Position numbers and translations under genes: made by a program
Origin: CALMUP01 sp035327305
GTDB taxonomy: Bacteria > Verrucomicrobiota > Kiritimatiellia > CAIVKH01
Assembly: GCA_035327305.1 (NCBI GenBank)
Contig: DAOLDL010000010.1
Coordinates: 1-56,007, forward strand
DNA length: 56,007 nucleotides
Reading direction: 5' to 3'
Notes under the pieces: model-generated
Seen by the model: the letters and a program-made list of their open reading frames with translations, nothing else
Told to the model about the DNA's origin: nothing
Databases searched by the model: none
In this document: positions 1 to 7,129 of the stretch, piece by piece
Position numbering within the stretch: the first letter of the stretch is position 1
Layout: every line of letters starts with the position of its first letter

Positions 1-39
1 AAGGATCTGGCGGACTATGTCATAAACCGCAACAAGTAA
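1..39 (+). CDS. C-terminal end of a truncated upstream gene
   Basis: The first frame reads KDLADYVINRNK and then TAA at 37-39, so the window probably opens inside the last codons of a plus-strand gene. Only 12 residues are visible and no family can be named. The next gene lies on the opposite strand, so the two would be convergent. Confidence 0.4.
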   Translation, partial: KDLADYVINRNK

Positions 40-85
40 TGATTGGTTAACCCGGATATCTCGCGTACTTCGCGAAATGTCAGGA

Positions 86-490
86 TCAGTGCTCCGATCG
101 GCTGGTGCTCGCCTTGTCTTCTCCTAGGCGATCGAGAAGAAAGCGTTTTGCCGCGAGGAGGCCGGAAAATGCAAGGACACTTAGCAGGATATCCACCGAG
201 GTAATGTCAGGTTTAAGCATTTTCCGGGCGACCACGAATGCAAGAAGTTCGAGAATGGCATTGAGATCGTGGGTAACCAACAGCCGGGCCAACTCTGCGG
301 CGATCACCATTAGAAGAACCCGGTAAATCATTTCGTAAAAGGTGTCGCTATCCCGCCAATCCATATCGACCAACACAAGTATGCTGACTATTCCGAAAAT
401 AACGACGCCGATAATGATTGCCACTGCAAGCAAGCGTTCGAAGGCGGTTGCCGATTTGCGACTCCATTCAATGAGCAGTGCCTGTAGCAT
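86..490 (-). CDS. PsiE-like small membrane protein
   Basis: This 134-residue protein has about four hydrophobic segments (roughly residues 18-42, 53-72, 78-90 and 98-117) and a short charged tail. The pattern of a first helix ending in a Val-Asp-Met-Asp loop, then 'LARLLVTHDLNAILELLAFVVARKM', fits the phosphate-starvation-inducible PsiE family of inner-membrane proteins, whose biochemical role is not established. The ATG at 490 is the first in frame; no good ribosome binding site precedes it, and a small inverted repeat (512-526) lies upstream. It is separated from the vapBC remnant by about 180 bases and is probably a single-gene unit. Family assignment is by overall pattern only. Confidence 0.6.
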   Translation of the reverse strand: MLQALLIEWSRKSATAFERLLAVAIIIGVVIFGIVSILVLVDMDWRDSDTFYEMIYRVLLMVIAAELARLLVTHDLNAILELLAFVVARKMLKPDITSVDILLSVLAFSGLLAAKRFLLDRLGEDKASTSRSEH

Positions 491-668
491 GATTAAATTC
501 TACATCATACTCCTGAAAAAGTCAGGAAAATTTGGGTGTGCAATGCGATCGCTTCCGATTTGTTTCAATTCCCGCCCGGTCAGCGGGGGTGGGGTAAAAA
601 GGACTCTATTGCGGCATTGAATTGTTGCTCACCAGAGCGTGATCAGTTCTGGGCAGTTGGCCAACTAC
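491..668. other. Intergenic stretch with short inverted repeat
   Basis: These 178 bases hold no convincing gene. CCTGAAAAAGTCAGG at 512-526 is a 5-bp inverted repeat just upstream of the PsiE-like gene. The part next to 669 is where the missing C-terminal half of the vapC gene would be expected, but no frame there gives a clear PIN-domain C-terminus. Confidence 0.4.
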
Positions 669-926
669 TCATCGTTTTTTTCGCAATCCCGGGTTCAATG
701 ACAAAACCCGGAACAATGACGCGACTTCATCTATTAGTACGCGGAGTGATCCGGCTAAAGTTATGCGTCCGCGATCAGCGAGAAGGGCTATTTCCAAAAA
801 ACTCATATCGCTGATGGCCAGGGTTCCTGGATCAGATTTATTTACCAGATTGCGGGCACTGTCGCAGAGGCGGGCATCGTCAGCAAGTGTCCACAAAATA
901 GCGTGGGTATCGAGAAGCACATTCAC
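669..926 (-). pseudogene. Truncated VapC-like PIN-domain toxin
   Basis: The 85 residues begin 'MNVLLDTHAILWTLADD', a classic start of type II VapC toxins, with the first catalytic Asp at position 6 and the conserved Glu in 'SFLEIALL' near 45. PIN toxins normally run to about 125-135 residues and carry further metal-binding Asp residues in a 'DPADR'-like stretch. Here the protein stops after 'SLNPGLRKKR', beside an A7 run on the minus strand. Another frame just before the stop reads 'NPGIAKKT', closer to the usual 'L-P-E-I-A' pattern, which suggests a frameshift followed by decay. The start is GTG, overlapping the antitoxin stop by 4 bases (GTGA). It is probably an inactive nuclease. Confidence 0.65.
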
Positions 927-1186
927 GAGGGGCTATCCCATTCTTTCGCCATTGTAGTGGGTTTGTCGATGTCATCATCGGTTTGAATATTCAATGAATG
1001 AGATCGCCCCAGTATGGAAGAACCGTTGGGTCGGTCAGCAATGATGCGTAGATTACCTTCCCGGGTTTTCACTACAACCTCCCTGCCGGAAAGCACGATC
1101 CGCCGCACTCGGGGAAACTCCCGAAGTAGTGTACCGACTGTTGCATTGGGGTGACCATAAGGGTGGTTGGTCAAATAATCTGTCAA
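923..1186 (-). CDS. VapB/Phd-like antitoxin
   Basis: This 87-residue protein lies directly upstream of the vapC remnant and overlaps it by GTGA, the usual antitoxin-toxin arrangement. The stretch 'TVGTLLREFPRVRRIVLSGREVVVKTREGNLRII' (residues 16-49) matches the N-terminal DNA-binding half of Phd/YefM-type antitoxins, which bind the operon promoter. The C-terminal half is polar and acidic, ending 'MAKEWDSPS', as expected for a disordered toxin-binding tail. With the toxin truncated, the antitoxin may be a solitary survivor. Family call rests on length, position and motif pattern. Confidence 0.65.
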   Translation of the reverse strand: MTDYLTNHPYGHPNATVGTLLREFPRVRRIVLSGREVVVKTREGNLRIIADRPNGSSILGRSHSLNIQTDDDIDKPTTMAKEWDSPS

Positions 1187-1216
1187 ACATCAATGCTCCG
1201 GTAAATAGCGATTATT

Positions 1217-1681
1217 TTATTTAAGGCATACATGACGATAGGCGTGTTTTTGCCATCTCCCCGCATCAGCGGAGACGTAAAGTTGAATATCAAAGCAATC
1301 AGGCGCTTCATACCGGTAGTAGATTTCATTAAACGAATCCCCGGGAATAAGTTCGCCCGGTTCACTCGCGACAAACCACTCGTGATAAACGACATCAAGG
1401 TTTTGATTGGCCATGACATGTAATTCGATGTTTAAGGGATGACAATCCTTGAGGCATTCATCGCTTATATAAACGTGAACCGCCGGTTCGTGTTCCCGAA
1501 TAAAGGGCAACAATCCGGCCAGCAGTACGCGATCCATCGCGGTTCGCTCCCGCGGCATGGGATGATTAATCGAAACGAATCCGTCCTTTCCCGTTCCCTG
1601 CCCGTTCACCAACCATGTTGATGTGGCGACAACCATGCAAGCCCATGCAAAAACAGTGCGTTTAATAACCTGGCTCTTCAT
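1217..1681 (-). CDS. Secreted protein of unknown function
   Basis: The 154-residue protein starts with two lysine/arginine-containing residue groups and a hydrophobic stretch (about 8-26), a likely signal peptide. The mature part has four cysteines, in 'DECLKDCHPLNIELHV', 'APDCFDIQL' and the C-terminal 'RHVCLK', so two disulphides are possible in the periplasm or outside. I recognise no family. Its ATG overlaps the stop of the preceding Whirly-like gene (ATGA, 1678-1681), so it is translationally coupled and part of an ssb-led operon. That is odd for a secreted protein beside DNA-binding proteins. Confidence 0.6.
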   Translation of the reverse strand: MKSQVIKRTVFAWACMVVATSTWLVNGQGTGKDGFVSINHPMPRERTAMDRVLLAGLLPFIREHEPAVHVYISDECLKDCHPLNIELHVMANQNLDVVYHEWFVASEPGELIPGDSFNEIYYRYEAPDCFDIQLYVSADAGRWQKHAYRHVCLK

Positions 1682-2301
1682 GCCGCCACCTTTTGTCCGG
1701 AGGCTTGGGGTGGCGTGGCGTTAAGTTTGGTCGCAGTCATGTGGTAACCGCGCAACATGGATGGAAAGGTAATGAAAAAGAGGCCGGCTTGAAGCAGGCA
1801 ACGCAGACCGGTCGCCTCCACCTCATTGATAATCATATTGATTTTGCGCGGTGCGTCCGATGTATTTCTTTTGCAGGAAAGTCCAAGGTAATACTTCCGT
1901 TGTTCCGTATTACGCTGAAATGTAATTAGTGTATTCATTCCGCCCGTTGCATGAAAAATTCCGTTGCGATCTCCGCCCGCTTTGTCTGACTTTCCCTCCA
2001 GCACGGTTAAAATTTCCGCGATATCGAGAAAGGTAAGCTTGACGGTTATTTTTGCGGACCAGTCAAATGTTGCCGGAAGTGTTTTGCCATCCTCACGGGT
2101 CGCCATGGTCTTTTGCGGCGCCATTTCCAAAAAGAAACAATTATAACGATCATCATCGTCGCGGTTGATTCTCGGCTCAAGGCGCAATGCGCTTCCCGTT
2201 CCCTTCCCGTTGGGATGATAAAAACTGATTGATCGTCCTTTGTAATCAGTGGCAGGTTCAATGATTCCTGTTTTTCCATTGGTGTTGTTCGGTTTATTCA
2301 T
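1678..2301 (-). CDS. Candidate Whirly/PC4-like single-stranded DNA-binding protein
   Basis: The protein has 207 residues. Residues about 25-175 contain 'SISFYHPNGKGTGSALRLEP', 'CFFLEMAPQKT', 'FDWSAKITVKLTFLDIAEILTVLEGK', an 'NTLITFQR' strand and a helical 'EATGLRCLLQAGLFFITFP' end. From memory, this resembles bacterial proteins annotated as single-stranded DNA-binding transcriptional regulators with a Whirly/PC4-type fold. It follows ssb by 26 bases on the same strand and overlaps the next gene by ATGA, which supports a role around single-stranded DNA. A structural match is needed; the fold is inferred, and the C-terminal 30 residues look disordered. Confidence 0.5.
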   Translation of the reverse strand: MNKPNNTNGKTGIIEPATDYKGRSISFYHPNGKGTGSALRLEPRINRDDDDRYNCFFLEMAPQKTMATREDGKTLPATFDWSAKITVKLTFLDIAEILTVLEGKSDKAGGDRNGIFHATGGMNTLITFQRNTEQRKYYLGLSCKRNTSDAPRKINMIINEVEATGLRCLLQAGLFFITFPSMLRGYHMTATKLNATPPQASGQKVAA

Positions 2302-2327
2302 ATTGCTGTGCCTTTGTCGTTGGTAAA

Positions 2328-2723
2328 TTAAAACGGAATGTCATCCAGTCGCTCGGTTGATTGAAGTTTCGGCTTTTCCCCGGTTGGCATGGCGGTCCGC
2401 CCCAAAAACTGAATGCGATGTGCGCGAACTCTTAGTTTTGATCTTTTTTCTCCGCTTTCTGTAGACCACTGATCGAGTTGCAGTTTTCCTTCAACAAGAG
2501 CCGGCGCACCCTTCTTAAGATGTTGACCACATATTTCCGCCTGTTTTCCCCATACAACGACATCAACGAAACAGGTGCGCTCTATCAGTTTTGCATCCTT
2601 GTCCTTGTAGTTGTCGGATATGGCAAGGCCCAGCTCCGTTACAGTTGTGCCGCCCGGTAGGTTTCGTAATTCCGGGTCCCGCGTTAAGTTTCCCATCAAG
2701 AGCACCGTGTTCATTGAACTCAT
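2328..2723 (-). CDS. ssb: Single-stranded DNA-binding protein
   Basis: The 131-residue product begins 'MSSMNTVLLMGNLTRDPELR', the standard start of the SSB OB fold. It continues with 'RTCFVDVVVWGKQAEICGQHLKKGAPALVEGKL' and ends in the acidic 'LDDIPF' tip that recruits partner proteins in SSBs. It binds exposed single strands in replication, repair and recombination. I chose ATG 2723 because GAGG sits about 8 bases upstream; longer in-frame readings to 2918 add a basic stretch unlike any SSB. The linker before the tip is short, so the protein is smaller than the roughly 170-residue E. coli type. The Whirly-like gene follows in the same operon. It may be a second, accessory-type ssb. Confidence 0.93.
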   Translation of the reverse strand: MSSMNTVLLMGNLTRDPELRNLPGGTTVTELGLAISDNYKDKDAKLIERTCFVDVVVWGKQAEICGQHLKKGAPALVEGKLQLDQWSTESGEKRSKLRVRAHRIQFLGRTAMPTGEKPKLQSTERLDDIPF

Positions 2724-2893
2724 ACTTTTCCTCTTTCTTTTTAGTTTGTGCTTGCGTTTGAAATGGAGCATCCGCTCCACTTGCGCTTCTATAGAGGTAA
2801 AAGAAACGAGGCGCCCGATTTTGGAAAAACATTTTTTACATATCTCGCATGGCGTTCGCTGGTAATGATTTACAATTTTAAGGCTATTAAAAA
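2724..2893. promoter_or_regulatory. Divergent promoter region between ssb and the sigma-like operon
   Basis: This 170-base AT-rich spacer separates two divergent units. TGGAGC-ATCC-GCTCCA at 2764-2779 is a perfect 6-bp inverted repeat lying in the ssb leader, a possible operator or hairpin. TACAAT at 2871-2876 is a fair -10 box for the plus-strand gene, with no clear -35. No promoter can be fixed with confidence. Confidence 0.35.
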
Positions 2894-3712
2894 ATGAACG
2901 ATAATTTTCATGGAACAACCGAAGATGCCTGGTTGGAGTGGCGGCGCGTCTGCGCGGCTGATTTATGTTGCGACGCTACGGCAACAATGTTGCGCCGGTT
3001 TGGCGCTTCCCGATTTTATGCATACATGAATAAGGTTGAGACGCATTCGGGGCGGGGAATGCGAAGGTCTCTATTATACGATGTAAACAATGCCTGGCAT
3101 TTATTGGAGACGCATGCCGCAATCGGGAAAACCCGATCTGGAAAACGTTACAAGGACTGGCTGTTTGATCGTGTGGGTCCGGAGGTTGAGTCGCGAATTC
3201 GTGCGATTGAGGGCGGCGCGACGTTGTTGATGCGCGATGTCGTCCGCCAATATCTTCGTCGGGAGCGCGGCCCGGCATTTATGACATCGCTTGAAACCAA
3301 ATACACCGAGGCAAACGCATCATATTCTTTGGATGAATGGCTACCCGGTCAGGTGAATCCGCTCAACGATATGGCGCAGAGGGAGTGGCAGGAAATCGCC
3401 TGGCATCATGCCCGCGACTACTACTCGCGCCTGGAGTCCAGCGAGCGAATCATTCTTTGGGCGCGTTTCAATGGTTTCAGCCTCAACGATGAACGAATCG
3501 CCCGGTGGACCAAAACCAGTGCGTCGCTTTTGTATAAAAAACACCTCGCCTTGATTGATGACCTTGGCGCGTGGATAAAGAATAAGCACCCTGACGAATC
3601 GTCGGCCGCATTGTTGCATATGTGCCGATTGATGCTGGATAATCTTGCCGAGTTGATTACGGAAAACATATACAAGGAAAAACGCGCTGTTCGCTTTTTT
3701 AAAAAGTTATGA
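2894..3712 (+). CDS. Unknown protein with sigma region-4-like helix-turn-helix
   Basis: The protein has 272 residues and no signal peptide or membrane segment. Around residues 178-220, 'LESSERIILWARFNGFSLNDERIARW' followed by 'SASLLYKKHLALIDDLGAWI' resembles the region-4 helix-turn-helix of sigma-70 family factors: an 'ER-x-I/V-L-x-x-R-F-x-G' helix, a turn, then a recognition helix leading into a basic helix. The middle ('WHLLETHAAIGKTRSGKRYKDWLF', 'LMRDVVRQYLRRER') is helical and basic, and could be a diverged region 2, though I see no clear -10 binding motif. It overlaps the next gene by ATGA and is divergent from ssb. A sigma-like or DNA-binding role is inference. Confidence 0.55.
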   Translation: MNDNFHGTTEDAWLEWRRVCAADLCCDATATMLRRFGASRFYAYMNKVETHSGRGMRRSLLYDVNNAWHLLETHAAIGKTRSGKRYKDWLFDRVGPEVESRIRAIEGGATLLMRDVVRQYLRRERGPAFMTSLETKYTEANASYSLDEWLPGQVNPLNDMAQREWQEIAWHHARDYYSRLESSERIILWARFNGFSLNDERIARWTKTSASLLYKKHLALIDDLGAWIKNKHPDESSAALLHMCRLMLDNLAELITENIYKEKRAVRFFKKL

Positions 3713-4392
3713 AGCTTCCCGGTCGCAAAGTCAAAAGGACGCCGGCGCATCAGCGTCAGACGCTCGCGTTGTGGTTGCAGGAGCGCGCACTCGATGCTCT
3801 GCTGGATATTCCAGAAGATTGTGCTTCATCTGCGGAACCGTTTCGGTATGACCCGATCAAATTTTCACCCTCACCCGGGGAAGTGTTTCTCTTGCGACCC
3901 GCCATTGCTGACGCTTGGGGGCCGGTTTATGTTTTGATTTTAGAGCCGTCGGACGCTGGATCGTGGCTGGTGGCGCCATTTGGGCGCTATTCGGTTCCCG
4001 CCGTTCCGGGTGAGTGGCGCACCGGGTTATCATCGGAAGCGCTCAAGGTTTTGTGTCTTTGGAACCACCGCAAAGTTCCGGCCCGGGCATTTCTTGCCGA
4101 ATCGGCCTCAAAGGTTTCCTCCGCAACCATGAGCCGGGTGAAACGTGCATTCCTGCATGTAGTAAAAGGCGATCCGCTTGATGCGGCATCCAGCCGTCGG
4201 CTGGGACCACCGCTGGTGCATCCCGCCGATCCTCGTTATGAATATCTTGCCGAGGAACGAAAAAGGCTCGACGACCACATTCCTCGTGTCGACTCGGGAG
4301 TCGGGGAAATTGAAAATGTACCACTAATCTATCTACGAGCCTCATCAGCTTGGCTCTTGGCCGCCGAAGGTCGCCCCGCATGGCCGGAATGA
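3709..4392 (+). CDS. Unknown protein coupled to the sigma-like gene
   Basis: The 227-residue product starts with a basic N-terminus ('MKLPGRKVKRTPAHQRQTLALWLQERALDALL'). Its central part, residues about 50-150, is beta-rich: 'PGEVFLLRP', 'PVYVLILEP', 'GSWLVAPFGRYSVPAVPGEWRTG', 'LKVLCLWNHRKVPARAF'. The order of short strands loosely recalls the SH3-like barrel of MazF/PemK proteins, but no catalytic motif is evident and I do not recognise the family. It begins inside the stop codon of the upstream gene (ATGA), so the two proteins are probably made in fixed ratio. A partner or regulator of the sigma-like protein is one possibility. It has no signal peptide. Confidence 0.5.
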   Translation: MKLPGRKVKRTPAHQRQTLALWLQERALDALLDIPEDCASSAEPFRYDPIKFSPSPGEVFLLRPAIADAWGPVYVLILEPSDAGSWLVAPFGRYSVPAVPGEWRTGLSSEALKVLCLWNHRKVPARAFLAESASKVSSATMSRVKRAFLHVVKGDPLDAASSRRLGPPLVHPADPRYEYLAEERKRLDDHIPRVDSGVGEIENVPLIYLRASSAWLLAAEGRPAWPE

Positions 4393-4452
4393 TGGTTATC
4401 CCGGCTCTTTTCAATTGAACAAAACAGATGCGTCCGGCGTCTATTGTCGTCA

Positions 4453-5496
4453 ATGAGCCGTGTGCATAAAATCCAGCTGATTTGCCTTGTCTCCGCAGTG
4501 GTGTCGTCCGCCTTGTCGTCCGCCGCCTCGCCCAATGCCGCCCGATTGTTTGGCAACGCCATTGCCGACGTGGTTGAAAAAGTCATGCCGTCCGTGGTTG
4601 TAGTGCGGACCGAGTCTCGTCAGTACCGCGTGGCACGCGATTGGTTTTTTGGTCACACGCACCGCATCCCGGAGACCCTGGTAGGGCAGGGGTCCGGAGT
4701 AATCATCTCGCGAGAGGGTTATTTGCTTACCAACAACCATGTGATTGAAGGAGCCCAAAGCGTTGAGGTTGTGTTGAATGATGGCACCAAACTGCCGGCG
4801 AAAATCATTGGCCGTGATCACCACACGGATCTCGCGGTATTGAAAATCGAAGCGTCGGACCGGGAATTTCCTCCCGTAGAAATCGGCGATTCGGACGCGT
4901 TGCGTGTGGGTGAATTTGTCATCGCCCTGGGTTCGCCGTTCAGCCTTGCCAGCAGTGTGACGTTGGGGATCGTCAGTCAAAAAGGTCGCTCCATCGGCCT
5001 TTTGCCTTTTGAGGATTTTATCCAGACCGACGCCGCGGTTAATCGCGGCAACAGTGGAGGTCCGTTGCTTGACGTGGATGGCCGCCTGGTCGGGATTAAT
5101 ACAGTGATTCAAACATCAGGCTTGTCCAAGGGCAATATCGGCATCAGTTTTGCCGTGCCGGTTAATCTGGCCGTGAATGTAAGCGAATCCATCATTCGCT
5201 CGGGACGGTGGGAACGTCCGTGGATTGGCATCTACATGCAGGAAACGGATAAAGGCGTCCGCGTCCGCGACGTGGTTGCCAACAGTCCGGCCAGTCGTGG
5301 CGGCTTGATGCAGGGCGACATCATCACGCAGGTGGATCGCCGCAATGTCCAGAAAATCAATGAAATCCAAAAGGCCATTTTTACGCGCAAGATTGGTGAT
5401 CCCGCGACCATTGAAGTTGTCCGTGGCAACGATAAGCTTGATTTGGAGCTGATAACAGAGACAATGCCGATTCCCGAGTTAATCATGCGGGAATAA
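4453..5496 (+). CDS. HtrA/Deg-family periplasmic serine protease
   Basis: The product degrades or senses misfolded envelope proteins. The catalytic triad is visible as His96 in 'LLTNNHVIEG', Asp126 in 'HHTDLAVLK' and Ser201 in 'RGNSGGPL', with a signal peptide at residues 1-25. One PDZ domain follows (about 250-335, 'WIGIYMQETDKGVRVRDV', 'GLMQGDIITQVD'). The total of 347 residues with a single PDZ is like DegS rather than the two-PDZ DegP. However, the signal peptide contains Ala-Ala sites and could be cleaved. I used ATG 4453; a TTG three codons earlier is also in frame. tlyA follows after 7 bases, suggesting shared transcription. Confidence 0.92.
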   Translation: MSRVHKIQLICLVSAVVSSALSSAASPNAARLFGNAIADVVEKVMPSVVVVRTESRQYRVARDWFFGHTHRIPETLVGQGSGVIISREGYLLTNNHVIEGAQSVEVVLNDGTKLPAKIIGRDHHTDLAVLKIEASDREFPPVEIGDSDALRVGEFVIALGSPFSLASSVTLGIVSQKGRSIGLLPFEDFIQTDAAVNRGNSGGPLLDVDGRLVGINTVIQTSGLSKGNIGISFAVPVNLAVNVSESIIRSGRWERPWIGIYMQETDKGVRVRDVVANSPASRGGLMQGDIITQVDRRNVQKINEIQKAIFTRKIGDPATIEVVRGNDKLDLELITETMPIPELIMRE

Positions 5497-5503
5497 GGAT
5501 GGC

Positions 5504-6244
5504 ATGACCCGAATACGTCTCGATCAGTTGGTGGTTCAGAGTGGACTGGCGGAAAGCCGGGAAAAAGCGCAAAGGCTGATTCGCAGTGGTTCCGTCCGAA
5601 TCGACGGGCATCCGCAAACCAAGCCCGGACACCTTTATCCCCTCGATACCCGGCTGGAAATGGAAGCTCCTCCCCGTTTTGTAAGTCGGGGTGGTGAAAA
5701 ACTGGAAACGGCGTTTGCGGCTTTCAACTTGAACGTAGATGGTCTTGTCGCTGTTGACGTCGGCGCTTCCACGGGAGGTTTTACCGACTGCCTTCTTCAA
5801 CACGGCGCCGCCAGGGTGTATGCTTTGGATGTGGGTCATGGTCAGCTTCACTGGAAGTTGCGAAACGACCCCCGGGTGATTGTTCGAGAAGGCATTAATG
5901 CCCGGTTGTTGGAAGCGTCGATGTTTGATGAGTCGCCTCAATTTGCCGTCGTTGATGTTTCCTTTATATCGCTTGCGCTCGTCCTTCCTCCCCTGGTTGA
6001 AGCGTTGACGCCGGACGCGCAAATAATCACGCTGATCAAGCCGCAATTTGAAGCCGGACGCGAACTCGTTGGAAAAAATGGCGTGGTGCGCGATCCTGAA
6101 GTACATCAACAAGTGATCGATCGTATCAAAGAGTTTGGTGAATCCAGGTTGAATCTGGTATGGTGTGGGTTGTGTGAATCAGCCATAAAGGGTCCGGCGG
6201 GAAACGTGGAATTCCTCGCCTGGTGGAAAAAACACACCCGCTAA
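5504..6244 (+). CDS. tlyA: TlyA-family rRNA 2'-O-methyltransferase
   Basis: TlyA proteins methylate ribose of 16S and 23S rRNA cytidines using SAM. Residues 4-55 form an S4 RNA-binding domain ('RLDQLVVQSGLAESREKAQRLI'). Next comes the 'SRGGEKL' linker (61-67), and then an FtsJ-like Rossmann domain with the SAM motif 'VDVGASTGGFT' at 84-94 and 'LIKPQFE' near 185. Length (246) is normal for the family. The gene sits between htrA and nadK, an arrangement in which tlyA-nadK pairing is common across bacteria. It has historically been labelled hemolysin, and a pore-forming role is doubtful. Confidence 0.92.
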   Translation: MTRIRLDQLVVQSGLAESREKAQRLIRSGSVRIDGHPQTKPGHLYPLDTRLEMEAPPRFVSRGGEKLETAFAAFNLNVDGLVAVDVGASTGGFTDCLLQHGAARVYALDVGHGQLHWKLRNDPRVIVREGINARLLEASMFDESPQFAVVDVSFISLALVLPPLVEALTPDAQIITLIKPQFEAGRELVGKNGVVRDPEVHQQVIDRIKEFGESRLNLVWCGLCESAIKGPAGNVEFLAWWKKHTR

Positions 6245-6255
6245 ATTGTCATTTT

Positions 6256-7125
6256 GTGAAAACGATCGGAATTATAGCCAACATGGAAAAGCCCAGCGCG
6301 GAACGCGTTCTTGGGCAATTGGCTTCGTCGGCCCGAAAGCTGGGTTTAACGTTGTGTACCTGTCGCGATTATGCCGGAATTTTACCCGCCCTGACCTGTC
6401 TGGAGAATAAGGCGTTTCGCGATTCAATCGACGCTTTGATTGCGCTGGGCGGGGACGGCACGCTTTTGAACGCGGCCGGAATCCTTTACGGGAAAGCCAT
6501 CCCCGTCCTCGGTGTTAACCTCGGTCGTCTCGGCTTTTTGACCAGTGTGACCGAACAGGAAGTCGAACAGGGGTTGGATGCTTTGGTCGGCGGAAATTAC
6601 CGGGCGAGCAAGCGCGCCATGCTGGAGGGGTATGTGGATCGTGGCAACCACAGCGACAGAAAAACGTTTATTGCTCTCAATGACATGGTCATAGGGTGGG
6701 GGCAGTCCACCCGGATTGTCACGTTGGAGGTCTCCGTTGACGGGGACGCCGTATCTTCGTACCGGTGCGATGGCATAATTGTATCTACACCGACCGGTTC
6801 CACCGGTCATTCACTGTCCGCCGGCGGCCCCATTTTGCATCCTGAATCGCAGGCATTGCTGTTGAATGTGATTTGCCCGCATACGTTGAGTGCACGTCCG
6901 TTGGTGTTGCCGGATCATGTGACCATTCGCATCCAGGTGAAGCAGACCGGAAAACAACTCTTGTTGTCCGTGGACGGCCAGGATGGGGAGTCGCTTTCCG
7001 AAGGAGACACCTTGGTGATTAAAAAAGCCCCGATACCTTTGATGTTGGCGCACCTGCCCGGTTATCAATATTACTCCGTGTTGCGCAAAAAGCTTCAATG
7101 GAGCGGATCAAGCGTTCAAGAGTAA
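6256..7125 (+). CDS. nadK: NAD kinase
   Basis: NAD kinase phosphorylates NAD+ to NADP+ in the cytosol. Numbered from the GTG at 6256, the sequence shows the Walker-like 'ALGGDGT' motif (63-69), 'LNDMVIG' where most members have Asn-Glu (here Asn142-Asp143), and the signature 'PTGSTGHSLSAGGP' (179-192). The start gives 'MKTIGIIANMEKP', typical of the family. An ATG at 6223 would add 11 residues and overlap tlyA. Neither start has a clear ribosome binding site, so the choice rests on homology. The gene is convergent with larC, with only 4 bases between the stops and no terminator visible. Confidence 0.93.
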   Translation: MKTIGIIANMEKPSAERVLGQLASSARKLGLTLCTCRDYAGILPALTCLENKAFRDSIDALIALGGDGTLLNAAGILYGKAIPVLGVNLGRLGFLTSVTEQEVEQGLDALVGGNYRASKRAMLEGYVDRGNHSDRKTFIALNDMVIGWGQSTRIVTLEVSVDGDAVSSYRCDGIIVSTPTGSTGHSLSAGGPILHPESQALLLNVICPHTLSARPLVLPDHVTIRIQVKQTGKQLLLSVDGQDGESLSEGDTLVIKKAPIPLMLAHLPGYQYYSVLRKKLQWSGSSVQE

Positions 7126-7129
7126 TGGT

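Noticed and set aside
2724..2918. 65-residue N-terminal extension of SSB
   Set aside because: It crosses the divergent promoter region, overlaps the start of the plus-strand gene and is unlike any SSB; a good binding site marks ATG 2723.
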